Source: Pseudo-nitzschia pungens (lineage: Eukaryota; Bacillariophyta; Bacillariophyceae; Bacillariales; Bacillariaceae). Taken from it: a DNA stretch of 64,000 nucleotides. The notes under the pieces are model-generated. The model was given only the letters and a program-made list of their open reading frames with translations, searched no databases and had not been told where the DNA came from. Position 1 is the first letter of the stretch, and each line of letters starts with the position of its first letter. The stretch covers positions 1,790,501-1,854,500 of the forward strand of contig CM074760.1 in NCBI GenBank assembly GCA_037355855.1. Reading direction: 5' to 3'. Made by a program: the position numbers and the translations under genes. Of this stretch, positions 43,329 to 54,672 are shown piece after piece.

Positions 43329-45619
43329 ATGCATCTTTCGTCTCCATTCGGGCGTCAACCCAGAACGCCATACGCCTTCGCAAGGAGTTCCCTTGCACAT
43401 TGGTTTGGTGCTGCTGTTGTTATTTTTTGCCGATGCGTCTCGAATTCCGACCGTTGCTTCGGCGATCGTTGACTCTGAACCCTCGAGCCCGACAAGAAGT
43501 CTGATTGATGGCGATCATTTCGCCTTGGAAGATGCTGTATTCGACGCAAAAAGACTCTTGGTGTCATTGGGTGTTCCAGAAAGCAATCTGTGCCGTATCG
43601 AGACTCCGAGCAACTACGAGGACATCCTCGAAGAATACGACCCTCGTTGGGCTTTACCGCTTTGTGATGACGACACCCACTCGTTTGACGAGAGCATAAA
43701 TGGCGATAGTGAATACCGAAGAAAGGAAGCAGCAAGAGACTCGAGACGATTGGAAGAAGAGGAAACGATCGGTGGAGAGGATCCGTTGTTTTATGTGGTG
43801 ATGGCGTCGTGTGCGCTCTTATGCGTCATGACGGCTGCTCTGGCCGCTGGTCTTACGATGGGAATGTTGTCATTGGATCCATTGATGCTGCTGGTCAAAA
43901 TTAGAGCATCGCGTTCGCCAGAGGAAAAGAAACAGGCAGAAGCCCTTCTCCCAATAGTTAAGCAGCATCACATGCTTCTCGTGACGCTCTTGCTCCTGAA
44001 TTCGATGTCGAAACGAAGCACTTCCACTTTTTCTGGATCGACTTGTGTCACCGTTCGTTGCCGTTCTTCTTTCCGTAACGTTTGTTTTGATGTGAGTGCC
44101 TTGCACATCGTTCTCTATCGCTCGATGTGCTTCGATCCGATGCGAGTTCGATCTGCGGATGCCACGTATTTGGTCATCCAAATTTGTGTCCTGCTTTCTA
44201 ATTCCACTTTCTCTGTCCGTCTCCATCAGATTCGGCGAAATCCTTCCGAGTGCAATTTTTACAGGTCCCAAAAAACTCGAGCTGGCAAGCAAAATGGTGA
44301 GTTTTGGATGAAATCTCGAAATCTCGCCGAACTGGTCACCCCCAATGCAATGCGACAACAACTAAATTCTGCGCACCGTGGCATGCACACTTGACAACTC
44401 CGCTACACTCCTAGGTCCCCATGGTGAAAGCCGTCATGATACTCGTATGGCCGATCGCCTTTCCCATCGCTCGGTTGTTGGATAAGTTTTTGCACAGTGA
44501 CGAAGGAGAAGATGATGCTTTCAACAGGGGAGAGATTTCCGCTCTCGTACGAATTCAGTACGAAGAACGAATGGCGAATAAACGTCAGCGAAAATTGGAA
44601 CGCATGAGAATGGGAACATTGGGTGCTTCCAGCAGTAGCTTACTTGAGCCTCCTGCTCGACCATCAGACGTTGAGTCCATGAGGATGTCGTTGCGCAACA
44701 TGATCCAATTTGGATCCTCGACTCGCTCAATGACAGATGCGGTGTGTGCGGATGAAGTCACGATGGTAGAGGGCGCACTCAAAATGAAAACCAAAACTGC
44801 GGTTGAGGTGTTCCAACCACTGCATAGAATGTTTGCCATCCCCGAAGACCTGATTCTGAATGAATACAGCATTGTCGACATTTATTCTTCTGGGTACAGC
44901 CGAATACCGGTGTACGAGAAGAATTCTCGCAAGCCGAAAAGCCGAGCTGCGATAAAAGGGATCTTAAACACCAAGAATTTGATGGTTGTCAACATGAACG
45001 AGACTCGTCCTCTGTCAACAATGCCGCTCCAGGTACCTCCATGCGTGTCGCCCAAGATGAATATGGTGGATCTCTTGAATCTATTTCAGAGAGGAAGAGA
45101 AGGCCACATTGCCTTGGTGTGCGCTCGCCCCCAACTCGGAACAGATGCTTTGAAAGAAGGTAATGCTATCCCAGATGCAGCTGGTTTCATGGGGTAAGTA
45201 CTGTTTTCATTACTCGAGAGCCAAATTTCGATTATATTCTTTTCTGTTATCGACTTGCTTGTGTCTCTCATTCGTCCACTATTGCATTGCTACTTGCAAA
45301 ATGGTACAGAATTATCACCTTGGAAGATGTGCTGGAAGAGCTACTGCAAGAAGAAATTTTTGATGAAAAGGATCAAATGATGAAGGATATGGAGCGCATT
45401 GCCTTCTGGGTCGGTAGGAAGTGGAAAAATCTCAAAAGAAAACGGATCATGAGAGCGGAGGGAAAGCTCGCTTCGATAGGTGACGCAGTCGACCAACTCA
45501 CAGACAAAACAACAAATGAATCGACGCATTTGCTTGCAAGGGATGAATCTGAGAAGAAAGTGCAGATGCAAAACAGCGGCCTGTTAGATTCTGTTTTGCA
45601 AGGCTTAGGAATTAATTAA
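43329..45619 (+). CDS. CNNM/CorC-type transporter (DUF21 + CBS pair); two frame breaks
   Basis: Exons 43329..44091, 44230..44296, 44415..45193 and 45310..45619. With two corrections it has 638 aa. The family (CNNM/ancient conserved domain) moves or regulates Mg2+ across membranes. A hydrophobic N-terminus and a luminal stretch precede the DUF21 domain: DPLFYVVMASCALLCVMTAAL, AGLTMGMLSLDPLML, LLLLNSM, then NEALPLFLDRLVSPFVAVLL in the next frame, and FGEILPSAIFTGP after splicing. The CBS pair follows (VEVFQPLHRMFAIPEDLIL, YSRIPVYEKNSR, GHIALVCA, GIITLEDVLEELLQEEIFDE). Breaks: a T6 run near 43425 and TCGAAACGA near 44010. The second cannot be read through in frame without losing the conserved DUF21 core, so a real extra base is implied. 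Confidence 0.88.
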
Positions 45620-45809
45620 GTTTATTTCCAAAGGAAGCTCAGTTCCCTCTGTCACAACACCGTGCAAGTCTTCAACGAATTCATTCTCCATCGTGATAAC
45701 ACGGATAGAACGCGCTTCAGATTAAAAAAGTGGAGAATTGAACTCTTCGAATACTAGATATTGTACGATACTCGATAGAAACCGCTGCAGATGTAGCTGA
45801 AGTTATGAT

Positions 45810-47696
45810 TTACTCCTCATCCTCGCTCCATTCATATTTTTCCTTTTCCTTTCGCTCCCTCAGACCCCACGGGAGAAAGTCTTTGCTCCGTCTTCCGTAT
45901 TCACCATCCTCCCACACGTTTTGTTTCCGACTGGTCGACCCCCTCCGGCGTGCCAGACCACTGACAGCCCCCGCTTCTCCGAGAGAACGGTCTTTCGCAT
46001 CGACCACACTGGTGGCGGGCATCCCCTTATAGTTTCGTTGGTCTCCGGTGAAGAAATGTGTTCGTCCAATGACAACCTGGGTGCCCTCGTCGAAATCGTC
46101 GTCTTCGTCGAGCCACTTTTCGAGATCGGTCGTGCTCTCTTCCTCGTCTTCCAATATCGTAAAGTCCATCGAGATGTCTCCACCTCCTATTTCTCCCGAT
46201 TCCAAAAGTTTGTCAACCATTTCTTCGTTTGCTGTATCATCTTGATGAATTTCTTCCCCTACGAGCATGATCTTGGCGTTGCAAGCCCAAGCTTCCTTTT
46301 TTATTTCCACTTGTGATGCTTGTTGGGCAAATCTATTCGTATTCGGAATGTGAAAGCTCTCCCATTCTTCTCCTTCGTTGTCATCATCGACTCCTCCGCC
46401 GGCATCTTCCGGACTTTGACAAGAAAGAATATCTAGGCACGTAACGGTTATTGTCAAGGGGTCACCGAACAGTCCTTTGAGTCGGCGAGCTTTGTCCATT
46501 GCCGACTGAAACGTATCAAACTTGGAAATGGGAATCAGTGGACGGTAACCCATGTCCATGTCCTCGACAAATTCCCACGCGTACAAACTCGATGGCGACG
46601 AATAGGATTCGATGCCCAATCCCTCGAGCAACATTCCCCGCAGTTCCGTCAACTTTTCCTTTGATTCGTCGTCGGGCTCGAGGCAGAGGACGCAGGGACC
46701 ACCAAAATCTTCCTCGATCGACTTTCTTTGTTCCTCTCTCAGCTGCGCGGGTGACTTCTTCGTCCTTCCATTGCTTCGGGGAGCCGGACCGTTTGTTTCG
46801 TCTCGGTGGTTGGATCGCGCGGCCATGGCATTGGCATTCTTTTTCATGGCCTTGATTTTCCCCTTTCGTTCCTCGGATTTGATGAGGTCCTGGATTTCCT
46901 GTTCGGATTGCTCGTTCAGCTTCTCGTAATAGGATTCCAGTGTTCCACCGTCCACCACGTCCGGCAAGAATTGCTGGTCTTCCCATTCTTTTTTGGTTGC
47001 TTCCACGTTCGGAATGATCACCCACGTGTCCAGAGTCACGTCGAAGGCCTCCAATTCGAGGTCTTCGATGAGTTGGGCAACATCAAAGGCGATGTTTGGT
47101 GACCCGTCAAAGGGGTGAAACAGACGAATGGCCGGTGGCCATTCTCGGAAGACCGGATCCCGGGCATAATGACGGGCTCGCTGGAGGCGATCCCAATCTT
47201 CCAACGGCGGAACGATTGCCAGAGCCGTCTGAAAATCCGAAGCCTTCCTCGATACGGATCTCCGATCGCCATCTTTGTTGTTGCTTGAAAGGGTATCGTC
47301 GTCGTCGTCGTCGTCGTCGTCGCACTCCTCCATCGGAGGTCCCCCGAGAACCATCGAGAGGACACGGTGTTGTGTCGAGGGAACATTTTGACAAAGCATT
47401 GCGCCCGATATGCCTTGGCCAACAGCTGGTACTCTGCTGGTCAAAGCACCGGTGTGTTCGAAACCTATTGCTCTTGCTCCCGGGTGACAATTCACTTTTC
47501 GTATCGTTGACGGTCTCAGTGGTGTCACTTGCTGTACCGCGAAGAAAGCCAGGCAAATGACAATTGGTAGGCATGAATACACCAATTTTTCCGTGAGCTT
47601 TCTTCGAGCGATGATAGACACCATCCGAATTTGCATCGTCGATGAGCATGACATCGTGCACTCGTGTCTCATTCGCCGTCTGGTTCGAGTCGCCAT
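45810..47696 (-). CDS. 2H phosphoesterase-fold-like protein lacking the catalytic histidines
   Basis: 628 aa, intronless. A hydrophobic segment near residues 38-55 (LVYSCLPIVICLAFFAVQQ) suggests a signal anchor or plastid entry; internal Mets could start closer to it. After a poly-Asp run, residues ~155-225 (ALAIVPPLEDWDRLQRAR..., EWPPAIRLFHPF, FDVAQLIEDLELEAFDVTL) follow the first half of 2'-5' RNA ligase/2H proteins. Residues ~385-430 (GYRPLIPISKF, AMDKARRLKGLFGD) follow the second half. The usual HxT/S motifs are absent at both places (A-I-R and L-I-P), so if the fold is right it is probably not an active phosphodiesterase. The insert between halves is charged. The C-terminus is acidic. 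The fold call is tentative. Confidence 0.72.
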   Translation of the reverse strand: MATRTRRRMRHECTMSCSSTMQIRMVSIIARRKLTEKLVYSCLPIVICLAFFAVQQVTPLRPSTIRKVNCHPGARAIGFEHTGALTSRVPAVGQGISGAMLCQNVPSTQHRVLSMVLGGPPMEECDDDDDDDDDTLSSNNKDGDRRSVSRKASDFQTALAIVPPLEDWDRLQRARHYARDPVFREWPPAIRLFHPFDGSPNIAFDVAQLIEDLELEAFDVTLDTWVIIPNVEATKKEWEDQQFLPDVVDGGTLESYYEKLNEQSEQEIQDLIKSEERKGKIKAMKKNANAMAARSNHRDETNGPAPRSNGRTKKSPAQLREEQRKSIEEDFGGPCVLCLEPDDESKEKLTELRGMLLEGLGIESYSSPSSLYAWEFVEDMDMGYRPLIPISKFDTFQSAMDKARRLKGLFGDPLTITVTCLDILSCQSPEDAGGGVDDDNEGEEWESFHIPNTNRFAQQASQVEIKKEAWACNAKIMLVGEEIHQDDTANEEMVDKLLESGEIGGGDISMDFTILEDEEESTTDLEKWLDEDDDFDEGTQVVIGRTHFFTGDQRNYKGMPATSVVDAKDRSLGEAGAVSGLARRRGSTSRKQNVWEDGEYGRRSKDFLPWGLRERKEKEKYEWSEDEE

Positions 47697-48795
47697 TATG
47701 TTTCCGTTGTCAGTTGTGCTTCACAATGATATTCCAATCTATTGCTCTATCTCTGTTCGATCTAATCCAATAATGCTACCAAGATTCGGTTGAGCAAAAA
47801 TTCTTCGTCTTATCAATTCACAATAGAACGACGAAACGACGGCACAGCCAACTACCGGTGCCTTTGAACTTAATCCGATGCGAAAATAATGATGCACTAA
47901 GCGGTGGGGTACAGTAGTCTGGTGAAAAGACGGAAGCCTGATCGTTCTTTTCCGACCGCTGGTTTACCGGTAATCTCACCGAACTGGAGGCGAAGAAGAA
48001 GAAGAAGATGATTGTAACTTCTGAAACACGTTTTCGTTTTTTTCGATGGAAGAAAATAAGTAGTAGTAATATTTTTTTTCTGATGTCTGATGTTCCGTTG
48101 CCTTGTCGAATGATCACAGTAACTTACGGTAAGCCTTACTCGTAACTTCCGTACGGTGTGCGGCACCCTCGAACCCCCCCAATCATCGTGCAAATTACGT
48201 ACCGGTATCGTACAGCGGAATATGTAGAGATCAGTCAAGATCAATGGCGTTATCCGTCTTCTACGGTAACCTTACACGTCCGGTATTCATAATATTACGA
48301 AGTAAGGTTAAGGCCTAACCTTACTTTGTACCGTACTTCGAATTTGAGTAATTAAGGTTACCGGTACTACCGTACTACTATTATCATAACGAAGTACAAA
48401 GTAATTTCCGTGAAATCCCACAGCTTCCAATATTTCCTCTCCGGAACGTCCCAGATATCGATATCGATATCATATCGATCGCGTCGCAGGCCTTTGTGTT
48501 GGAGAGGCAAGTGGCAAAATTCTCCGGGCCGACGGTCGGAGTCGCGGAGGCTACTAGTACCGCCGCTTCTGCCGCGGTTTCGTCTCGGCCGTTGGTCTCC
48601 GTGTGAATGGCGCGCGGACGATGCTCCCACCGGTCTCGACAAACGGCTCCGGGGATCCGGGGTTTTCGCGTGTGTGAAACACGAGGCTGCACGCACCGAC
48701 AGCGTTCCGTGTTCCTCTCGTCGCCGCTGCCGGTGGTGGTGCTTTGCCGCGGAACAGGTCTCCTCGAGGCGTTCTCCGAATTCCTCAGGGAATGA
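47697..48795. other. Spacer with TAAGGTTA words and an ATCG palindromic stretch
   Basis: TAACCTTA/TAAGGTTA words cluster at about 48268, 48304, 48317 and 48353. ATATCGATATCGATATC-like palindromic sequence lies at 48450-48475. Frames on both strands from 48367 to 48950 are open but do not resemble proteins. They may include the decayed start of the next feature. Confidence 0.4.
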
Positions 48796-49974
48796 ATCGT
48801 TCATCCGAAGGCCGACGTCGGTGAACCATCCCATGCGGTTGAGTGGAGGCCATCTCTTCAACAGGTTTTGTGCGGCAGAGGGTTCCCCGATCCCGAGCGA
48901 CCAAAACCTTCGAGTCGGCTGTTGTTGGATCTTGCACGAGAGGAAATGAGTGATCCGCTCCAAGGCGCAACTCCGAACACGAGCGACGGAACGATGCCGC
49001 TTTTTTTGTTTCGAAAGAGTCCTTGGACCAATGGGGAGCTGCATCGTGCTCCCCCGATTCGTTCCAGACCCTCTGCATGAATGTTTGGAAAGGTGGGAAG
49101 GGGCAGATGAGGGCTTTGGAACTGCAATTGTTCTACAACGACTCTACAGCAAAGCAAACAGGTGACATGCTGGACCCTTCGCCCGTGGATTTGAAGCGAC
49201 CCGGGTTGCTTCGGGACGAGGCGCTCACGAAACTGAATCCGGATGGACACCGCCTCCTTGCATTTGCACCGCAATTCGAGATCCCGCATCCCATTTCTTG
49301 TCGGCCTGCAACGAGATCGAGTTTCGACACACGTTTCTGTATTATCCTCAACTAGATTTTTTTGAAATGAGGGAAGACTATCCCTCCCTTGATTCCGCTA
49401 TGGCACCCTATCACTATCAGATCCCGTTTTTGTACAACATGGGTTTCATCGCCAAGGACGGCAAAAGCGGAATGGATCTCGATGGGCCAGGAAAGCCGTC
49501 ACAATCGCCTAAAAGAACGATTCATTGAACTCGTAAAGGACGTGTTGATGGAGGAGATCAATCTTACCACAGACCCGGTATATGCTCACATCTTTTCGAT
49601 GACCAGCCTGTTGACAAAATTTTCGAGACGCGGTCTGAAATTTACGGGGTACATCCCCCGGGTCTCCAATCATCTAGTCGAGGGATTGGACCAGTTTCAT
49701 CTCGGGGACGTGCCCCGGGCACCCCATCGATCAAATCTTTTTTTTCCGACACTCGAGATCGATTGCGTGCACCCCAGCTCGGCAGACTCGTTGGGATTTT
49801 ATGAGGCGGCCGAGGAGGTGTGGAAGGAACGTGGACCGGTTGTGATGGGCGCTTAATCTCTTGCACGTTCTGGATCATGCGTGCTGGACCGACCTACCGG
49901 AGGGGATTCTGGAACCGTGCTTGGACGTGTATCGCAATCATTCCGGGGCGATCCTCAAAACCATGCGCGAGTGA
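48796..49974 (+). pseudogene. Decayed protein-coding gene with several frameshifts, family unknown
   Basis: A protein-like reading can be followed through at least four frame changes: SLQQVLCGRGFPDPERPKPS and SDPLQGATPNTSDGTMPLF in one frame; MRALELQLFYNDSTAKQTGD in another; SACNEIEFRHTFLYYPQLDF in a third; RLKERFIELVKDVLMEEINL through AAEEVWKERGPVVMG in a fourth stretch; then NLLHVLDHACWTDLPEGIL, ending near 49974. The pieces are in order and lack stops inside each, as expected of a recently broken gene. Breaks go in both directions and are denser here (about four per kb) than in neighbouring genes. I do not recognise the family. A last splice donor (GTGAGT at 49971) could mean more exons. 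Confidence 0.5.
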
Positions 49975-51564
49975 GTCACCCGCCACCGGTGAGCGAGCAA
50001 GTAAGAGCAAGTGAGCTAAAGCAGCAAGATCGAATCAAATGCACCAGGATCCCAGATGATTCCGGTCTTTCGGAAGTGAAAGGAAACTACTCATCCTACG
50101 CATCGTATGTACAGCACACGAAAGTTGCTTCCCCCATTTTCCGATTGTTTTTCGGATGATGGGCGATGACAACATGAAAAAGCGTTGCTGATTGGCCGTT
50201 CCGTTCGTCTTCGGACGAAAAACAGACGCCAGGGCAAGCCAGGAGGGTACGCAAGTCGGAAAATAATATTATGATGATGATGAGCACAAGAACATTGTCC
50301 AAAGGGATGAGCAGCACGAATATACTGATGGATAATTATTGGTCTTACCTGTGCGGTCTTAATTCGAAATGATGTGAACGTACGTATTCGCACAGTACAA
50401 ACACATCTGCATCTCTGGCATTCACCCGTTGGACTAGTATTCTAGACAACCAACTTCTTTGAACGCCGAAGGTTGCATAAATAGGATACATACCGGTAGA
50501 TGTATGCATCCATGATGATCTTTTCGACTTCCAATTTGCGCTTTGCCTTCTTTTCAGACTGAAATTTGTGAAGGGAGCAAACTGAAATTTCACAATAGTT
50601 GATATCCCTAGCAGCGGTGGTTCGTCTATCTCCTACTTTATCTCAGTACCCGATCGAAATCTAAAATAATACTAGATGTAAGAATACATTGGTAACTTGC
50701 TTGTTCCTTGCTTTTATTCAAATTTTTACGTACTAGTAAGAATAGTCCGTAAGGGGTTAGTACGGTACGAGTAACGATACGTATCAAATTACTGCCTACT
50801 TCTACCGTACGGTACTGATACGAAGCAATACTAAGGTTAAGGTTCCGTAACCTTACTGCTTCAAGTATTTTTCTCTTCGCTGATGAGCAAACAGACTTTT
50901 GAGCGTGCGTGTCGTCTCGATCAAAAAAGTGCGGGGAAGTGTGAACGATCCTGTTAGGGTTCCGGCAACTCTACGTAACGAATCCTGGCTCATGGTGAAA
51001 TTACGTTTTTAATTGTAATCACAGAGTCCAATCAAAAAGTAGTCCTCAAACAGGGTTTGGAGCTTATGATTTCAATTCCTAGGACTTAAATACGAATGAA
51101 TTATAATTGCCACTCTATTTTTTACTGTTACAATGGATGGTTGAGGGAAAAACAACGTAACCTTAAGTGTTTAGTGTTTAGGGGTTCACTACGGAGAAAA
51201 ACAAACCAGAGTTTTTTTTGCCGTCTTAATAATTAATGAAATTAAAATATGTGGAGGACTCAACGTCTGTTCTTGAAATTCAATTCGCCCGAGCAACGGA
51301 GGGATATTGTTGCCAGATTGACGAGGTCGTTAACTTTTGAGATTGAGTGGGCATCTTCCGACAAAACCCAAGCAAGAGCACTAACAACACTTTTGTGACG
51401 TTCGTTCCGGTAACAAGTATCGTAATTTCAAACACAACCGCGATCGGATGACGATGATGGTTGCAGGGGTCGTGCGTTAGATCCCAGCTTTGACGAAGAT
51501 ACGGATTGTCGATTGCACTCCTCCCTCGCACCTGAAGGAAAACATCGCCCTAGACTGAAGTTCA
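49975..51564. other. Long intergenic spacer
   Basis: 1.6 kb upstream of the coiled-coil gene. TAAGGTTA/TAACCTTA words occur at about 50833, 50847 and 51159. Short frames on the minus strand at 50091-50593 look unsupported. No gene called. Confidence 0.45.
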
Positions 51565-53280
51565 ATGCCATCGTCGTCGAAGACGCTCGACCTCGAGGGA
51601 AAGTTCCGGAAACAGATGGAACGGTCGGGGAGGGCGAAATCGCCCGCTTCTTCTTCGTCTGACAAACGAGACACACTATCTCGTACTAGGCGATCTGGAC
51701 ATCGCTCAACCGACTACGGTGATCATCATAGCCACCAGAGTAACACAAGCAGCCGAAGAAGTAAAGACTTTGAGTTCAATTACGAGTACGATACATATGA
51801 AAGCCCTACAGAATCTCTGACGTCTTCCCTTTCATCATCGTTTCAAATCGATCGTGGCACTGTCATCGCAGACAAATCATCACATAGCGCAGACAATTCT
51901 TCGCATACCGCAGACAAATCTTCACATAGCAAAAGAGAGAAAGACCGCGTGAAAGATGGCAACAAACGAAGCGGAACGATGAGGAAGATAAGGACAGCTG
52001 GTGTCTTGCCATCTGACGGGGGTACGATGATTGAGATTGGAAAGATCACCGCACTGGTCGAAGAAGAACTCTTGACGCAACGGGACAAGCACAGAGAGCA
52101 ACTCAACCGTGCGTTGGCAAAATATAAAGAGCGACGAGAAAGATTCATGGAAGAAAACAATCAACTTCGCGCTGAGCGCGATGAAGCGAGAAGTGAACTA
52201 GAAAAGTGTAAAAGGAGCTACGCGAGTCAGAAGAGAGCTGCCGAACGACACGACCGTTTGCAGTCTCAACAAAAGAACCGAATCGAGAGCCTAGAGGAAC
52301 AAAAAGAACTTTGTGAGGAGCTCCAATCAGAGCGTGATGCACTGCTAGACGAGGTTTCTAGGGCACAGCAACAGCAGCAAAAAACTAAAGCCGAGTTATC
52401 GGCACTCAAGGTTAAAGTTCGCGAGGATTCACAGAAACGGCTCTCAGTCATGGAATCTTTATCTATTACATGGGACACCGAACAAAAAGAAGCAAAACAG
52501 AAAGAAGCTCTTTTAAATTCCGAATTGGACATCATGTCTAAAACATTGAAAGCTGAACAAGAATTCTTGAAAAGCAGAAACAAGGAGTTCGACCAACTTG
52601 AAGCACTTTACCGATCAGCGAAAAAAGATCTGCGTTCCATTAAGATGACAATGATAGCGAAGAAAGAAGAAATGGATGAAGAAATCGAAGCAGTCAAGGA
52701 TTCTCAAAAACGTCTTTCTGAAGAGCATAAACAAACTTTAAAGTTGAAGAACGATGAAGTATTCATGGCCGAGACAACCATTCGGAACTTGAGGGCCGAG
52801 TTGAAGTCAACAAAGGAAAAGATGAACTTGAAAGAAAAGTCGATGACAGCATTAATTGAGGAAATGAAGAAAAGTAAAGAAAAGAGCGACGCTGTTGACC
52901 CTGAAGTTAAGGCGATTCGAGAGGAGAACAGTCGTCTAAAATCCGAGGTGAAAGAATTGCAACGGCAGGTGGAATCTTACCTTGCAAACATGGCTCTCCA
53001 GCAAGAATTCTGTGATAGCCTTAAAAGTCGCATTTACAAGGAGCAAGAAAACGAGCAACAACAGGTCGAAGAAATTCATAAGCTTCGCAAACGAATAAAG
53101 AAACAGCAGAAAGAGGTCGCGGCAAAGGACTTGCAAATAAACCAGCTAAAACAACTCCTGGGTGGTGCCGACATTGTTTCTAGCAAGACCAAAGCGAAAT
53201 CTGGATCAGAAGCAACAGCTCCAAAGAAGTCCAGTTTGAAGAAGGTAAACGGAGCACGCAAAGGGTACAAGTCGTCATAG
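51565..53280 (+). CDS. Long coiled-coil protein
   Basis: 571 aa, intronless, ATG start. Residues 1-160 are Ser-rich and disordered, with a short internal repeat (ADKSSHSADNSSHTADKSSH). Residues ~175-535 are almost entirely heptad-type coiled coil, rich in Glu, Lys, Gln and Leu (LVEEELLTQRDKHREQLNRA, LEEQKELCEELQSERDALLD and so on). The tail is basic (KKSSLKKVNGARKGYKSS). The layout is like centriolar, cytoskeletal or golgin proteins, but no specific family can be named. The next gene on the other strand ends 0.2 kb away. Confidence 0.85.
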   Translation: MPSSSKTLDLEGKFRKQMERSGRAKSPASSSSDKRDTLSRTRRSGHRSTDYGDHHSHQSNTSSRRSKDFEFNYEYDTYESPTESLTSSLSSSFQIDRGTVIADKSSHSADNSSHTADKSSHSKREKDRVKDGNKRSGTMRKIRTAGVLPSDGGTMIEIGKITALVEEELLTQRDKHREQLNRALAKYKERRERFMEENNQLRAERDEARSELEKCKRSYASQKRAAERHDRLQSQQKNRIESLEEQKELCEELQSERDALLDEVSRAQQQQQKTKAELSALKVKVREDSQKRLSVMESLSITWDTEQKEAKQKEALLNSELDIMSKTLKAEQEFLKSRNKEFDQLEALYRSAKKDLRSIKMTMIAKKEEMDEEIEAVKDSQKRLSEEHKQTLKLKNDEVFMAETTIRNLRAELKSTKEKMNLKEKSMTALIEEMKKSKEKSDAVDPEVKAIREENSRLKSEVKELQRQVESYLANMALQQEFCDSLKSRIYKEQENEQQQVEEIHKLRKRIKKQQKEVAAKDLQINQLKQLLGGADIVSSKTKAKSGSEATAPKKSSLKKVNGARKGYKSS

Positions 53281-53502
53281 GGGGTATATGGCGTTGCATA
53301 TTATCATGCGATCGAATAGCATCCGACCGGATTGGAAGGCATTTGATTGGGACGAGCGTGTCATGTATTTGTAGCTTTTGATGAATGAATTTGTAACAGA
53401 ACGAAAACTGAAATAATAGAGAATGATAGAAAGTGGATCGTTCTAGGATACCTTGTTGTGTGCACGGCAAAGCAATTTTTGATATGAAAATGGGTTTTTT
53501 AA

Positions 53503-54672
53503 TCAGAACATGTCACCGTCGTTATCTAGATCAATATCAATATCTTCATCCAAAATTTGTATGTCATCCTTTGTATGCCCCTGTTCTATTTGTTTAGACG
53601 GCACATCGGTGACTACACCTTTTCTTTCTACCTCAATAGCAATTGAAATCTTTCGCTCATTTAACTCGCTAAGAAAGGAAGGGTCTAAGACGTCTTCAAA
53701 TGACAAAGTCTTGTCGTCGTAGCTGTCAAATAATGCTCTCAGTTGGGTATCATCCTTTGCTGAATCGCGAGGTGTGTCACCATCATTGTCTGCATGGTCA
53801 GGATCGGCACCAAGCGCGAGCAACAATCGACAACATTCATAGTTACCTGCGATTGCGGCTGCTTGTAATATGCTGATTCCATCGTGATCGACAGCATTGA
53901 CGTCAGCCCCGGCCAGAATGAGGGTCTTGACGCATTCAATGTGCCCTCGATCGGTAGCCAAATGGAGGGGCGTTTGACCCGAGTCATCCAATGTGTTTGG
54001 AGAATGATTGGATCCGTCTGTCGAAGTCTTGCCTGAAGTTTCTAGCAAGTTCTTCAATTCGAGTAATTTTCCCTCCCTCGCCGCAGCATGAGTAGGGTAT
54101 TGAGCATCTTCCATAGCCATTGCATCTTTGTCAAAGTCATCTAACAAAGTGCTCGGTTTGTCGCCGAGACCCATCACATCTATTGCAGCATCTCCTTCTA
54201 GTTCATAGTCCTGATCGTCGACTTCTCCAATGCTATTGACGAATTGAAAGTGCAGTGCTTTCTCAATATAATTTTGCATAGCAGTGATTCGATCCATTCC
54301 GTTCAAACGATGCCAAGCATGATACTTCGCTGAGGCTACCAAGTCGTAAGAAGGTGGCGGCTCGGATTGATAGTCCTTGCAATCTCCAAGAGCTCCTTGC
54401 TTGTATAAAGCGTAGTAATCCAGCTGAGTTCGTTGCGGCAAACGCGGCAATTGAGGTCCCATCACCTGAACGCAAGCCTGGAAACGTTCGTTAACAAGGG
54501 ATTCCTTCGAGCCATCCTGGAAGTCCAAACTCTTCCCCTTGCCATCGGTGCTCCTACCCCGCCTTTGGAACTTCCGGCCGGTGTATACAACAGCAAACAG
54601 TGCAGCTGCAGTAATTGCTGTCGCAACAAAGAATGAGGAGGTTGGTTTCATTGAGATCATCGTGGTGTTCAT
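53503..54672 (-). CDS. Acyl-CoA-binding protein with ankyrin repeats (ACBD6-like)
   Basis: 389 aa from the ATG at 54672. An N-terminal hydrophobic helix (SSFFVATAITAAALFAVVYTG) anchors it in a membrane. Residues ~55-145 are the acyl-CoA-binding domain: NERFQACVQVMGPQLPRLPQ, LDYYALYKQGALGDC, ASAKYHAWHRLNGM, DRITAMQNYIEKAL, with the ligand-binding Tyr and Lys of the family. Two or three ankyrin repeats follow (TPLHLATDRGHIECVKTLIL, ISILQAAAIAGNYECCRLLL). The tail is acidic. Membrane-anchored ACBP-ankyrin proteins also occur in plants (ACBP1/2). It should carry or sense acyl-CoA at a membrane. Confidence 0.92.
   Translation of the reverse strand: MNTTMISMKPTSSFFVATAITAAALFAVVYTGRKFQRRGRSTDGKGKSLDFQDGSKESLVNERFQACVQVMGPQLPRLPQRTQLDYYALYKQGALGDCKDYQSEPPPSYDLVASAKYHAWHRLNGMDRITAMQNYIEKALHFQFVNSIGEVDDQDYELEGDAAIDVMGLGDKPSTLLDDFDKDAMAMEDAQYPTHAAAREGKLLELKNLLETSGKTSTDGSNHSPNTLDDSGQTPLHLATDRGHIECVKTLILAGADVNAVDHDGISILQAAAIAGNYECCRLLLALGADPDHADNDGDTPRDSAKDDTQLRALFDSYDDKTLSFEDVLDPSFLSELNERKISIAIEVERKGVVTDVPSKQIEQGHTKDDIQILDEDIDIDLDNDGDMF

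Noticed and set aside
48367..49044. 225-codon minus-strand frame
   Set aside because: Low-complexity Arg-rich translation. The plus strand carries ordered protein-like fragments instead.
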